Shown one piece after another: positions 52,184-60,477 of a DNA stretch of 64,000 nt. The position numbers were made by a program, and so were the translations under genes. Every line of letters starts with the position of its first letter. The first letter of the stretch is position 1. The stretch comes from Bradyrhizobium sp. 164 (GTDB lineage Bacteria; Pseudomonadota; Alphaproteobacteria; Rhizobiales; Xanthobacteraceae), in NCBI RefSeq assembly GCF_023073715.1, contig NZ_JADPKA010000083.1, forward strand, positions 326,438 to 390,437. The letters are read 5' to 3'. The notes beneath the pieces were generated by a model. The model saw only the letters and a program-made list of their open reading frames with translations, made no database searches and had not been told where the DNA came from.

Positions 52184-52804
52184 TTACGCTCCGGCCGCGG
52201 TAGGCCCGAGCGAAGCGCCGAGCACGCGCAGGCCGGTGACGACGCGCACCTGGAACGACAGGAACGCAACAAGCTGAGAGAAGGTGACGATGCCGGTGTT
52301 CGACCAGCCGGCGACGAGCAGCGCCTTCATGTCGGCCGAGGCGGCATCGCGCGGACGGAACACCAACAGATGCGCATGCTCGAGCGCCGCAACGAGCCGG
52401 GCGCCAAGGACGGGCTTGCCCTCGGCGCTCACGCGGTAGATCAACCCGGCCGTGTTCTCGACTGACAATGGTCCGGCTGGATACGCCCCATACGGGCCTG
52501 AGGTCTTGCCGCGTTCGATCTCGGCCTTGATCGCGTCGAGCAAAGGCGCGCCATCCGCATTCGCCGCAAGCTTCTCGCGATAGAACGCTGCGACGGGGGA
52601 CTCGCCATGAAGTCCGGTCACGAAGGCCGCGACCGCGGCACGCTCGGCAAGCGAGAACGCGCTCGCATCGATCGGCTCGAACAGGGCGAGATAGCTCTTC
52701 TGCGCGTTCTCGCGGGCCTGAAGGCGGCGTGCGCGGATGGCATCCAGAGCTGATTCCGGTTCGATGCCGGCGAGCGTGTCGATGATATCTTGCGTTCCCA
52801 TCAT
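52184..52804 (-). CDS. CMD-domain protein, Avi_7170 type
   Basis: 206 aa, AhpD/CMD fold but without the CxxC pair. Core: AFSLAERAAVAAFVTGLHG, YPAGPLSVENTAGLIYRVS and ALEHAHLLVFRPRDAASAD, ending VAGWSNTGIVTFSQLVAFLS. The lack of cysteines suggests a partner or scaffold of the following AhpD-like protein. Two ATGs in a row; AAGG upstream. 33 bp after the monooxygenase gene. Confidence 0.88.
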   Translation of the reverse strand: MMGTQDIIDTLAGIEPESALDAIRARRLQARENAQKSYLALFEPIDASAFSLAERAAVAAFVTGLHGESPVAAFYREKLAANADGAPLLDAIKAEIERGKTSGPYGAYPAGPLSVENTAGLIYRVSAEGKPVLGARLVAALEHAHLLVFRPRDAASADMKALLVAGWSNTGIVTFSQLVAFLSFQVRVVTGLRVLGASLGPTAAGA

Positions 52805-52837
52805 TCAGCCTTGCGACGTGATTTCCGTTGATTCCGA

Positions 52838-53872
52838 TCAGCCCGCCATGGCCACAGCGGGCGCCGCCCGGGTCCAGCCCAGTGCCGGCGCGACCTTTTC
52901 CGCGACCAGCTCGATCGAGCGCAGGATATAGGGATGCGGCGCATCGACCGAATGCGCCTGGAACACCAGATCGGTCACTCGTTCCAGCGTGGCATCGCTG
53001 CGCAGCGAGGCGATGACGTCGTCGGCTGCGCCGATATGAGTGTCGAACGCGGTGATCATCTCCTCCAGAGTTTCGCCGGGCCTGGCGTGGCCGCCCTTGA
53101 GAAATTGCGGCAGCGCGCGCCGCAGCCCGATATCGGCAAGGCGCATCGCCTCAGCCCGGTCGTCGGCGACGAAGACGCTGCGCGAGGCCATGATGCGCGG
53201 CTCGCATCCTGGCGGCAGCGCTTCGAGATAGGCATCAATGATCGGATTCTGGATCTCGGCCAGCGTGGCCTTCGGCGCCTCCTTGGTCCGCGGCTGGGTG
53301 CGCGACAGCAATAGGCCATCGCCCGCCTTGCCTGCCCGGGCGCCGCCCGCGACCGAGAATGTGGCCTGCCAGATGCGCTTGTCCAATTCCGGCCGTTGCG
53401 GATAGAGCGTGTCCCCGCCATCAAGAGGTTTGCCGACCAACGCCGCGCGGACGACCTCCAGATTGCGGGCAAAGATCTCGTTGCGCTGCGCACTGTCGAG
53501 ACCGAAGGCGGCGAAGGCCGACGGGTTGCCGCCGGTGCCGACGCCGAGCTCGAAACGGCCATTGCAGAGGAGATCGAGCACCGCGGCATCCTCCGCCACC
53601 CGCACCGCATTCTCCAGCGGCAGCGTCACGATCCCGGTGCCGAGACGGATGCGCGAGGTCTGCGCGGCGACGTAGCCGAGGAAGGCGAAGGGCGACGGCA
53701 GGCCGCCTTCGCGCTCGTGAAAATGATGCTGGGCAATCCAGGCGGAATCGAGCCCCGCCTTTTCCGCGCGCACGATCTGCTCGGCCGCATGGCGATATCG
53801 CTCGGCCGGCGGAGCCTCATCGAGCAGCCGCGTGAAAAATCCCAGTCGTTTCAGGTTTGCAAAGCGTTTCAT
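52838..53872 (-). CDS. Luciferase-like FMN-dependent monooxygenase (KPN_01858 type)
   Basis: 344 aa, TIM-barrel of the bacterial luciferase family: LGFFTRLLDEAPPAERYRHA, GLDSAWIAQHHFHEREGG, RIRLGTGIVTLPLENAVRVAE, DLLCNGRFELGVGTGGNP, and the nucleotide/flavin region QRPELDKRIWQATFSVAG. Uses reduced FMN and oxygen to attack an organic substrate (for example an alkyl-sulphur compound in relatives). The ATG at 53872 has AGGGG upstream. With two CMD/AhpD proteins and an ABC importer it looks like an uptake-and-oxidation operon. Confidence 0.9.
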   Translation of the reverse strand: MKRFANLKRLGFFTRLLDEAPPAERYRHAAEQIVRAEKAGLDSAWIAQHHFHEREGGLPSPFAFLGYVAAQTSRIRLGTGIVTLPLENAVRVAEDAAVLDLLCNGRFELGVGTGGNPSAFAAFGLDSAQRNEIFARNLEVVRAALVGKPLDGGDTLYPQRPELDKRIWQATFSVAGGARAGKAGDGLLLSRTQPRTKEAPKATLAEIQNPIIDAYLEALPPGCEPRIMASRSVFVADDRAEAMRLADIGLRRALPQFLKGGHARPGETLEEMITAFDTHIGAADDVIASLRSDATLERVTDLVFQAHSVDAPHPYILRSIELVAEKVAPALGWTRAAPAVAMAG

Positions 53873-54000
53873 ACGACCCCTGTCGGGCGAGGATGGCCAC
53901 GAGCCGATGATGTCGGTTGCCGCAGCTCCAGACAAGCGGGCATTGCGCAGGGCTGCCCGCCGGGATCACCGCTGCGCCGGACTATGGCTGAGCAGGTTGC

Positions 54001-54783
54001 CTACCAACTCGGCAGCACCGCGCCCTTGAACTTGGTCAGGACGAACTCCTTGACCTCCGGCGTGTGGTAGCTGTCGACGAGGGTCTTGACCCAAGGCTTG
54101 GCCTTGTCCGCGCTGCGGACGGCGATCAGGTTGACATAGGGCCCCTTCGGGTCCTCGCGCAGGATCGGATCCTTGACGGGATCGAGGCCCGCCTGAGTTG
54201 CATAATTGGTGTTGATCGCGGCAGCGTCGACGTCGTCGAGTGCGCGCGGCGCCTGCGCTGCATCGACCTCGATGAATTTCAGCTTCTTGGGATTCTCGGT
54301 GATATCGAGCACGGTCGGCTTGAAGCCGGTGCCCTCTTTCAGCTTGATGACGCCCTTGTCGCGCAGCAGCAGCAGCACGCGACCACCATTGGTTGGATCG
54401 TTCGGAATCGAGATCTTGCCGCTGTCGGGAATATCGGAGAAGGCCTTGTGCTTCTTCGAGTACACGCCGATCGGGAAGTTCACGGTGAGCGCGACGGCCT
54501 CGATCTTGTAGCCGCGGTCGGCCTTCTGGTTGTCGAGGTAAGGCTGGTTCTGGAATGAATTGGCCTGGATCTCGCCGGCATCGAGCGCCGCGTTCGGCAC
54601 GACATAGTCGGAGAACTCGATCAATTGGATGTCGAGGCCCTGCTTGGCGGCGATCGGCTTTACCGCTTCCAAGATCTGCGCGTGCGGTCCCGGCGTCACG
54701 CCGATCTTGATGGTCTCGGCGGCAGCCGCCGCCGACCAGGCGGCGAGCACGGTCGAGAGAATCAGGGGCAGGCGAAACGACAT
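54001..54783 (-). CDS. MetQ/NlpA-family ABC substrate-binding protein
   Basis: 260 aa. Signal peptide (LPLILSTVLAAWSAAAAAE), then ETIKIGVTPGPHAQILEAVK, NSFQNQPYLDNQKADRG, TVNFPIGVYSKKHKA and ISIPNDPTNGGRVLLLL, all typical of the NlpA lipoprotein family (methionine and related ligands), though no lipobox Cys is seen. The ATG at 54783 with GGAG is chosen over the ATG at 54795. No MetN/MetI genes are adjacent. It lies 128 bp upstream of the monooxygenase operon and might share its substrate class. Confidence 0.92.
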   Translation of the reverse strand: MSFRLPLILSTVLAAWSAAAAAETIKIGVTPGPHAQILEAVKPIAAKQGLDIQLIEFSDYVVPNAALDAGEIQANSFQNQPYLDNQKADRGYKIEAVALTVNFPIGVYSKKHKAFSDIPDSGKISIPNDPTNGGRVLLLLRDKGVIKLKEGTGFKPTVLDITENPKKLKFIEVDAAQAPRALDDVDAAAINTNYATQAGLDPVKDPILREDPKGPYVNLIAVRSADKAKPWVKTLVDSYHTPEVKEFVLTKFKGAVLPSW

Positions 54784-55030
54784 CTTGGTCTCCATGGTCT
54801 TGCGGCAACGATTGGAACCGTATTCGCTTCTCCGCCGCGCGAAATCAATGAAATTGAAATCCTTTTTGGCCGGCTGATGCGGAGAAGGTTTCTCCTTTCG
54901 ATCCGATGTGGGGAACGAATGCGCCCGCGCTCTTTCGCCGCTCATCCCGACTCTCGTCTTGGTGAGCCAGGCGGGAACAGCCGGCCCGCTGCGGCGTTCC
55001 CCTGCCATCATTGGGAAAGAGGAGTCTTTT

Positions 55031-55546
55031 ATGGGTTTCTTCACCAAGGACATCAAATCGATGGAGGACCTGCTGATCCATGGTCTCCAGGATATCTATT
55101 ATGCCGAGCAGCAGATCCTGAAATCGCTGCCGACGATGATCGAGAAGGCCACCAACAGGGACCTCGTCGCCGGCCTGAAGGCCCATCTGGAAGAGACGCG
55201 CAAGCAGGTCGAGCGGCTCGACAAGGTCTTCGCGAAGCTCGGCAAGGAGCCGAGCGGAACCCACTGCCCGGGGATCGACGGTCTCATCAAGGAGGCCGAC
55301 GAGACCGCCGGGGAGATCGAGGACAAGGCCGTGCTGGACGCCGCCATCGTCGCGAACGCGCAAGCTGTCGAGCACTACGAGATGTGCCGCTACGGCACGT
55401 TGATCGCATGGGCCGAAGAGCTCGGCCACGACGAGATCGTGCGCTTCCTCACCACCAATCTGAACGAGGAAAAGGCCGCGAACACCAAGCTCAACACGGT
55501 GGCGCTGCGCAAGGGCGTCAATGCCAAGGCCTCCAACGCCGCTTGA
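55031..55546 (+). CDS. DUF892 / YciF-like ferritin-fold stress protein
   Basis: 171 aa. MGFFTKDIKSMEDLLIHGLQD, IYYAEQQILKSLPTMIEKA, LDKVFAKLGKEPSGTHCPGI and the second half EHYEMCRYGTLIAWAEELG with NLNEEKAANTKL. The repeated helix pairs with Glu/His (YAEQQ, EHYE, EELG, EEK) are the di-iron ferritin-like sites of the YciE/YciF family, linked to stress and iron. GAGGAG 7 bp before the ATG. Confidence 0.93.
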   Translation: MGFFTKDIKSMEDLLIHGLQDIYYAEQQILKSLPTMIEKATNRDLVAGLKAHLEETRKQVERLDKVFAKLGKEPSGTHCPGIDGLIKEADETAGEIEDKAVLDAAIVANAQAVEHYEMCRYGTLIAWAEELGHDEIVRFLTTNLNEEKAANTKLNTVALRKGVNAKASNAA

Positions 55547-55699
55547 CGACGCGTTGGCGGCTCCGCCTCGGAGCCGCCAAGGTCGCGTTGCTCGGACCAA
55601 ACCAATGCGACATCTTCGACTCCCGCACGCTCACCTCCTGAGCTAGACTGCGTCACTTCTGGTGACGACTTTTTTCTTGGGACGAGTGGGGAGCATCCG

Positions 55700-57487
55700 A
55701 TGAACGAGAATGAAATCCGCAATCTGATCGCGGAGGTGAAGCAAGGCACGCTGTCGCGACGCTCGTTCATCCAAAGGGTAGCCGCGATCGGAATCACAGC
55801 GCCGATCGCGAGCCAAATCCTGGTCTGGCACGATGTGGCGATGGCGGATGCCACGCTGCCGTACAAGCCAACGAAGGCGGGCGGCGGCGGCCCGCTCAAG
55901 CTCCTGCTCTGGCAGGCTCCCACTTTGCTCAATCCGCATTTCGCGAGCGGCACCAAGGACCAGATCGCCTCACGCGTCTTCTTTGAGCCGCTCGCCGGCT
56001 GGGACAAGGACGGCAATCTCATCCCCTGCCTTGCCGCCGAGGTTCCGACCAAGGCGAACGGCGGCCTCGCGGCGGATGGCATGAGCGTGATTTGGAAGCT
56101 CAAGCAGGGCGTCAAATGGCATGACGGCAAGCCCTTCACCGCCGACGACGTCGTCTTCACCTGGCAGTACGCCGCGGATCTCGCAACCGCCGCCTACACC
56201 ACGGGCTCCTACAAGGACATCAAGGTCGAGAAGATCGACGACCATGCGGTCAAGGTGACCTTCAAGGCGCCGACGCCGTTCTGGGCCGACCCGTTCGTCG
56301 GCTCGGTCGGTCAGATCCTGCCAAAGCATCACTTCGGCGACTATGCCGGCGCCAAGTCGCGCGAAGCGCCCGGCAATCTGAAGCCGGTCGGCACCGGCCC
56401 CTACAAATTCGTGGAGTTCAAGCCGGGCGACATGATCCGCGCCGAACGCAATCCCGACTATCACGTCAAGAACCAGCCGCATTTCGACACGCTCGAGGTC
56501 AAGGGCGGCGGCGACGCGGTGTCCGCGGCACGCGCGGTGCTGCAGACCGGCGAATACGACTATGCCTGGAACATGCAGGTGGAGGAGGAGGTGCTCAAGC
56601 GCATGGAGGCGAGCGGCAAAGGCAAGGTCGACGTCACCGTGTCGGGCAATGTCGAGTTCATCATCCTCAACACGACCGACCCGTGGACCGAGGTCGACGG
56701 CGAGCGCTCCAGCGTCAAGACCAAGCACCCGACGCTGTCCGATCCGGCCGTGCGCCGCGCGATCAACTTGCTGATTGACCGCGAGTCGATCCAGAAATTC
56801 ATCTACGGCCGCGGCGGCATCGCGACCGCGAGCTTCGTCAACCAGCCTCCGCAGTTCAAGTCCAGCAAGCTCAAATACGAGTTCGATGTCGACAAGGCGA
56901 ACAAGATCTTGGACGAGGCCGGCTGGAAGAAGGGCGCGGACGGCATCCGCGAGAAGGACGGCAAGAAGCTCAAATACGTCTTCCAGACCTCGACCAACGC
57001 CCCGCGCCAGAAGACCCAGGCCATCATCAAGCAGGCCTGCCAGAAGGCCGGCATCGAGATCGAGCTCAAATCGGTCACCGCATCGGTGTTCTTTTCCTCC
57101 GACGTCGGCAACCCCGACACCTACTCGAAATTCTATGCCGACATGGAGATGTACAACACGACGCAGCCGCAGCCCGATCCGGAGCGGTTCTTGAACCAGT
57201 GCGTCTCCTGGGAGATCGCCAGCAAGGACAACAAATGGCTCGGCCGCAACAACTCGCGCTACTCCGATCCCGAGGCCGACAAGGCCTATAAGGCCGCGCA
57301 GAACGAGCTCGATCCGGTCAAGCGCGCCGCACTGCTGATCAAGGTCGACGAGATCTTCTGTGAAGCCAACGTGTTCCTGCCGCTGCTCTCGCGCAACATC
57401 GTCAACGCCGGCGTCAACAACCTCATGGTCGACATCTCGGGGTGGGACACCATAACGTGGAATCTGGGGGCGTGGTATCGCAGCTAA
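55700..57487 (+). CDS. Peptide-type ABC substrate-binding protein (SBP family 5)
   Basis: 595 aa, exported: twin-arginine leader TLSRRSFIQRVAAIGITAP. The mature domain has LKLLLWQAPTLLNPHFASG, KQGVKWHDGKPFTADDVVFT (signature of family 5), PVGTGPYKFVEFKPGDM, DPAVRRAINLLIDRESIQKF and PDTYSKFYADMEMY. Binds peptides or other larger solutes. No permease or ATPase genes follow; it is an orphan in this window. GGGGAG precedes the ATG. Confidence 0.93.
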   Translation: MNENEIRNLIAEVKQGTLSRRSFIQRVAAIGITAPIASQILVWHDVAMADATLPYKPTKAGGGGPLKLLLWQAPTLLNPHFASGTKDQIASRVFFEPLAGWDKDGNLIPCLAAEVPTKANGGLAADGMSVIWKLKQGVKWHDGKPFTADDVVFTWQYAADLATAAYTTGSYKDIKVEKIDDHAVKVTFKAPTPFWADPFVGSVGQILPKHHFGDYAGAKSREAPGNLKPVGTGPYKFVEFKPGDMIRAERNPDYHVKNQPHFDTLEVKGGGDAVSAARAVLQTGEYDYAWNMQVEEEVLKRMEASGKGKVDVTVSGNVEFIILNTTDPWTEVDGERSSVKTKHPTLSDPAVRRAINLLIDRESIQKFIYGRGGIATASFVNQPPQFKSSKLKYEFDVDKANKILDEAGWKKGADGIREKDGKKLKYVFQTSTNAPRQKTQAIIKQACQKAGIEIELKSVTASVFFSSDVGNPDTYSKFYADMEMYNTTQPQPDPERFLNQCVSWEIASKDNKWLGRNNSRYSDPEADKAYKAAQNELDPVKRAALLIKVDEIFCEANVFLPLLSRNIVNAGVNNLMVDISGWDTITWNLGAWYRS

Positions 57488-57536
57488 CGGGGGCACGGGT
57501 GAGCGCGAAAGCAACATCGTCGCCGCTCACTCGCGT

Positions 57537-57664
57537 GTCCCGGACAAGCTGCAACGCTTTGAGCGTTGTAGCGCAGAGCCGGGACCCAGAAGGCGGACAA
57601 TACGATGCGGCAAGATGGCCCCGGCTCTGCAGCGCATCGCTGAAATGGGGCTGCGTCCGGGGCA
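57537..57664. repeat. Two palindromic repeats after the peptide-binding gene
   Basis: Unit 1: gtcccgg (57537-57543) / ccgggac (57579-57585) with an inner caacgc-tttga-gcgttg. Unit 2: ccccgg (57619-57624) / ccgggg (57657-57662) around ctctgcagcgcatcgctg. They fill the 235-bp gap between convergent genes and probably act as bidirectional termination or are mobile palindromes. Confidence 0.75.
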
Positions 57665-57722
57665 CGAGAGGAGAGCAGCCATGCTCTCTCAACCTCGTCA
57701 TTGCGATCATTGACGTCGCCGG

Positions 57723-58580
57723 TCAGATAAACGGCTTGCCGCCCGTGACGGCCAGGGTCGCCCCTGATGTGTAGCTCGAGAGCGGATCGGCGAGCATGAC
57801 GTAGGCGGTGGCGAGCTCGGCCGGCTGGCCGGCGCGCTGCATCGGAACCTGCTTGCCGAAGTTCTTGACCCTATCCTCCGGCATCGTCGAGGGAATGAGC
57901 GGCGTCCAGATCGGACCCGGGGCGACGGCGTTGACCCGAATGCCCTTCTCCGCCAGCATCTGGGCAAGTCCGCCGGTGAAATTCTGGATGGCTCCCTTGG
58001 TGGTGGCATAGGCGAGCAGGCTGGGGTTCGGCATGTCGGAGTTCACCGAGGCCGTGTTCACGATCGCGGCGCCCGGGCGCATATGCGGGACAGCGGCCTT
58101 GGTCAGATAGAACATCGCGTGGATGTTGGTCTCGAAGGTCCGCTGCCATTCCTCGTCGCTGATGTCGGCGATGTCCTTGAACGTGGCCTGATGAGCGGCA
58201 TTGTTGACGAGGATGTCCAGGCCGCCGAGTTCCTCGACGGTCCGCCGAACGATCGTGCGACAATGCTCGGGATTGCGGATGTCACCAGGGATCAGAACGG
58301 CTTTGCGTCCCTCCCGCTCCACCAGCGCCTTGACCTCGGCGGCATCCTCGTCCTCATTCAGATAGGAGATGACGATGTCGGCGCCTTCCCTCGCATAGGC
58401 GATCGCGACCGCGCGGCCGATGCCGCTGTCACCCCCGGTGATGATCGCCTTCTTTCCAGCCAGGCGCCCGGCGCCCCTGTAACTCTCCTCGCCGTGATCC
58501 GGCCTGGGATTCATCGCTCGGGTCGAACCGGGCATGGGTTGCTGCTGCGCAGGAAAAGGCGGCTTTGGATAATCGGTCAT
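57723..58580 (-). CDS. SDR oxidoreductase (YhdF/YhxC-like, glucose-dehydrogenase type)
   Basis: 285 aa. A Pro-rich N-terminal arm (YPKPPFPAQQQPMPGSTRAM) before the Rossmann fold is typical of the YhxC group. Cofactor motif TGGDSGIGRAVAIAYAREGA, NNAAHQATF, catalytic NTASVNSD and YATTKGAI, then VNAVAPGPIWTPLIPS. The ATG at 58580 has CCGGAG upstream; the frame stays open further upstream but those residues lack family likeness. Role unknown, often stress-associated. Confidence 0.94.
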   Translation of the reverse strand: MTDYPKPPFPAQQQPMPGSTRAMNPRPDHGEESYRGAGRLAGKKAIITGGDSGIGRAVAIAYAREGADIVISYLNEDEDAAEVKALVEREGRKAVLIPGDIRNPEHCRTIVRRTVEELGGLDILVNNAAHQATFKDIADISDEEWQRTFETNIHAMFYLTKAAVPHMRPGAAIVNTASVNSDMPNPSLLAYATTKGAIQNFTGGLAQMLAEKGIRVNAVAPGPIWTPLIPSTMPEDRVKNFGKQVPMQRAGQPAELATAYVMLADPLSSYTSGATLAVTGGKPFI

Positions 58581-59049
58581 GCGACGGCTCCGGAAGTTTG
58601 CTCCGCTAACGGAGAGCGGTGGGAAGCGTTCCTCGCCGCTCGGGGATCTCGTCTCCCGGTTCGCCGACACGTTTTTGCCGATCTCGCGGCGCCTTTCAGG
58701 CCGAGCTTTTGCTTCGTCGCTCCACGCTCTCAAAGCCAAGAGGGCCCAAGGCGGGGCGACACATACGCCGATCCCGAATTTCGATAAAGCGAAGTATCTA
58801 TGTAGGAAGGGGTTCGACGGGTGGGCGGGTGTTTTGCCCGACGGCAGAGAAGCAGCCCCCCAGCAATTCGGCTTCACGATCATCGTTGCCGCCTTGCATT
58901 GGATACGAGCCGTGATGGATTTGTAAGGGCTCCACCCCATCCGACCCGCCCCGAGCTCTCGCGCATCTTCGCGAAACCCCGACATCGTCCTTCCACTGTG
59001 TGCTTCAAGTCACAGCAGAATCACCCGCGTCCGCCTACAAAGACCAGGC
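58581..59049. other. Intergenic stretch without a clear gene
   Basis: About 470 bp between the SDR gene and the small 59.05-kb unit. Open frames here have no ribosome site and are opposite-strand or composition-driven. An AT-richer part around 58780-58810 (gataaagcgaagtatctatg) is a possible promoter for rightward transcription. Confidence 0.45.
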
Positions 59050-59130
59050 ATGGCCGCAAACAAGGTAACGGCGGTACGCACGAGCTGGGAGGCGATCAAC
59101 AGCTGCGGACTTCTGAAGCCGCCAGGGTGA
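59050..59130 (+). CDS. Candidate 26-aa peptide or small-RNA gene ahead of an intrinsic terminator
   Basis: The frame starts MAANKVTAVRTSWEAINS and ends CGLLKPPG; its stop codon lies in the first arm of the terminator hairpin at 59117-59149. No strong ribosome site is seen (ccaggc before ATG). The unit sits alone in a 646-bp gap. A non-coding RNA ending at the same terminator is equally plausible. Confidence 0.3.
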   Translation: MAANKVTAVRTSWEAINSCGLLKPPG

Positions 59131-59149
59131 AGAACCCGGCGGCTTTTTT
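59117..59149 (+). terminator. Strong intrinsic terminator
   Basis: Stem agccgcc / ggcggct (59117-59123, 59138-59144) extended by gggt / accc with a bulged A, loop gaaga, followed by a run of six T (59144-59149). This is a textbook rightward rho-independent terminator but has no recognised gene just upstream, which is what suggests a small transcript here. Confidence 0.9.
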
Positions 59150-59226
59150 CTGTCGCAAGGAGACGAGCGGCCGGAGCCAAGCGCCTTGCTGGCAATATCG
59201 GCATCCAGCGCCAGCGGCGATCGTCG

Positions 59227-59517
59227 CTATGACGGTCCCGAGCCCTTCCTCTGTTCGCGTTCTTCTTCGATCTGCCGCTCCGCTTCGAGCCAGAAGTCCA
59301 GTTCGCGGTTGGCCGGACGGCCGGCCTGCTCCCAGAGCTCGTAGGCGCGTGCCCGGACCTTGCCGCGCCGCATCATGCGCAGGAGCTTTTGCGTCAGCTC
59401 GTCGGCAAAGCTCCGGAATCGCCCGACAGTGGTTTCGTCTTTGGCAAGCGCCGCGGCTCGCGTTGCGAGCTCAATCTGGTGCTCTATCTTTTGCTGCTCG
59501 TCCACGGTGGCCACCAC
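59227..59517 (-). CDS. Small DUF2934-like protein
   Basis: 96 aa, GTG start, weak ribosome site. The first half is a charged helix (EQQKIEHQIELATRAAALAK). The second half carries RARAYELWEQAGRPANRELD then FWLEAERQIEEE, the DUF2934 pattern (RA..LWE..GRP.GR...FW..AE) also seen in the 53-aa gene at 59.8 kb. Function of DUF2934 is unknown. The last residues are Arg/Lys/Gly/Ser-rich. Confidence 0.75.
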   Translation of the reverse strand: MVATVDEQQKIEHQIELATRAAALAKDETTVGRFRSFADELTQKLLRMMRRGKVRARAYELWEQAGRPANRELDFWLEAERQIEEEREQRKGSGPS

Positions 59518-59644
59518 GCCCTGCGAACCGGTCTGCGGCGCAGCCCGTGCTGCTCAGAGCCTCAATTCATTTTTGAGAGCTCCGTTCCGCGCAGCTCAGA
59601 CGCAGCTAGGACCAGCACTTCGAGCTGAGGAGACTGTCGCTGTT

Positions 59645-59830
59645 TTAGTGCCACGTCGTGTCCGCTTCCACGATCACCACTCTTATCTCGGGATCTTCGG
59701 CCGTGTTGCAGGTGCACGGCATCCCCTCACCGCACCGGCAGCCGCCCAGCTTGTCACTCCAGGCCCGGAGCGGATGGTTTGTGCAAACCCACCCCAGACC
59801 GAAGCAGAATGGGCATTTCTTGCGGGTCAC
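59645..59830 (-). CDS. Cysteine-rich 61-aa protein
   Basis: GTG start at 59830 overlaps the stop of the DUF2934 gene (GTGA). Sequence features: KKCPFCFGLGWVCTNHPLRA, then LGGCRCGEGMPCTCN, with seven Cys and one His spaced like two metal-binding knuckles. Similar tiny proteins (CPFC.GLGWVC.NHP.R.W......C.CG.GMPC.CN) are common in rhizobia as I recall. Probably binds zinc; role unknown. Confidence 0.7.
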   Translation of the reverse strand: MTRKKCPFCFGLGWVCTNHPLRAWSDKLGGCRCGEGMPCTCNTAEDPEIRVVIVEADTTWH

Positions 59831-59988
59831 AGCGTATCCGGCGTCCGCGTGGTGTTCGACTTGTCCTCGTTGCGCAGCTCCTGCTCGGCCGCGTGCCAAA
59901 ACTCGTCCTCACGGCCTTCGGGCTTGCCAGCTTGCTCCCAGAGTCGGTGCGCGCGCTCTCTGATCTCCTGCTCGGTCGGCTCAGGCAT
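59827..59988 (-). CDS. DUF2934 protein, 53 aa
   Basis: PTEQEIRERAHRLWEQAGKP followed by EGREDEFWHAAEQELRNED is the whole DUF2934 domain: RAHRLWEQAGKPEGR..FW..AE. The ATG at 59988 follows AGGAGA by 4 bp. It is coupled by overlap to the Cys-rich gene. A 10-bp inverted repeat lies 19 bp upstream. Confidence 0.85.
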   Translation of the reverse strand: MPEPTEQEIRERAHRLWEQAGKPEGREDEFWHAAEQELRNEDKSNTTRTPDTL

Positions 59989-60006
59989 GGGATCTCCTGC
60001 TATGAA

Positions 60007-60055
60007 GCACGGCCCCATCCTTGGGGGGTATGGGGGCTTGGAGGCGGGGCCGTGC
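60007..60055. promoter_or_regulatory. Perfect 10-bp inverted repeat ahead of the DUF2934 gene
   Basis: gcacggcccc (60007-60016) and ggggccgtgc (60046-60055) are exact complements around a 29-nt G-rich loop. It lies in the leader of the leftward DUF2934/Cys-rich pair, 19 bp from the start codon. Could be a regulatory hairpin, an operator or the border of an old insertion. Confidence 0.7.
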
Positions 60056-60477
60056 AGACCAGCAATCGGCGGCGACGCTGGTCCGCGGATTCAAGCCGCG
60101 ATCATGCGCAAGAGTTCCTTTCCTCGCGCGAGCTTCGCTGCGCGATGCGGCCGCTGCCGGAGATCGATGCGCTTTGAAGGTCATTGGTCGCGGCAGCGGG
60201 ATCCGCTGCCCCATTCCAAAACCGGAAAATCAGCAGTAATTCGAGAAACTTGCCTGAATTGCGTCAGCATTACGCGGGGCGACCCAAATTCGAGTGCATC
60301 TTTGGGGAAGATGCCCAAAGCCTTGGCCGCGACGCATGCGAGGACAAGGACATCATTGCTCCCCTGAACCTTCCGGAGTTTGCGCGTTGTTGCGTCAGCC
60401 GGCTCAATGTCGGACGTCCCGAGGCCAGCAAACACCCACGGCGTCTGATTGCAGGCAGGCTCCGCGGCAAGCAAACC
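60056..60477. other. Intergenic stretch without a supported gene
   Basis: About 420 bp. It contains a short palindrome ggcagcgg-gat-ccgctgcc around 60192-60210. A 97-codon minus-strand frame is open here but lacks a ribosome site and resembles nothing I know. Confidence 0.5.

Noticed and set aside
54784..55030. SAM-II-type riboswitch before the MetQ-like gene
   Set aside because: The leader was read for the SAM-II pseudoknot words and none was found.
59157..59226. Possible second terminator or small gene right of 59150
   Set aside because: Only weak GC-rich complementarity (ggcaatatcggcatccagcgcc) and no T-run.
60181..60474. 97-codon minus-strand frame before the porin relic
   Set aside because: No ribosome site, no family likeness, and placed directly beside a terminator and relic DNA.
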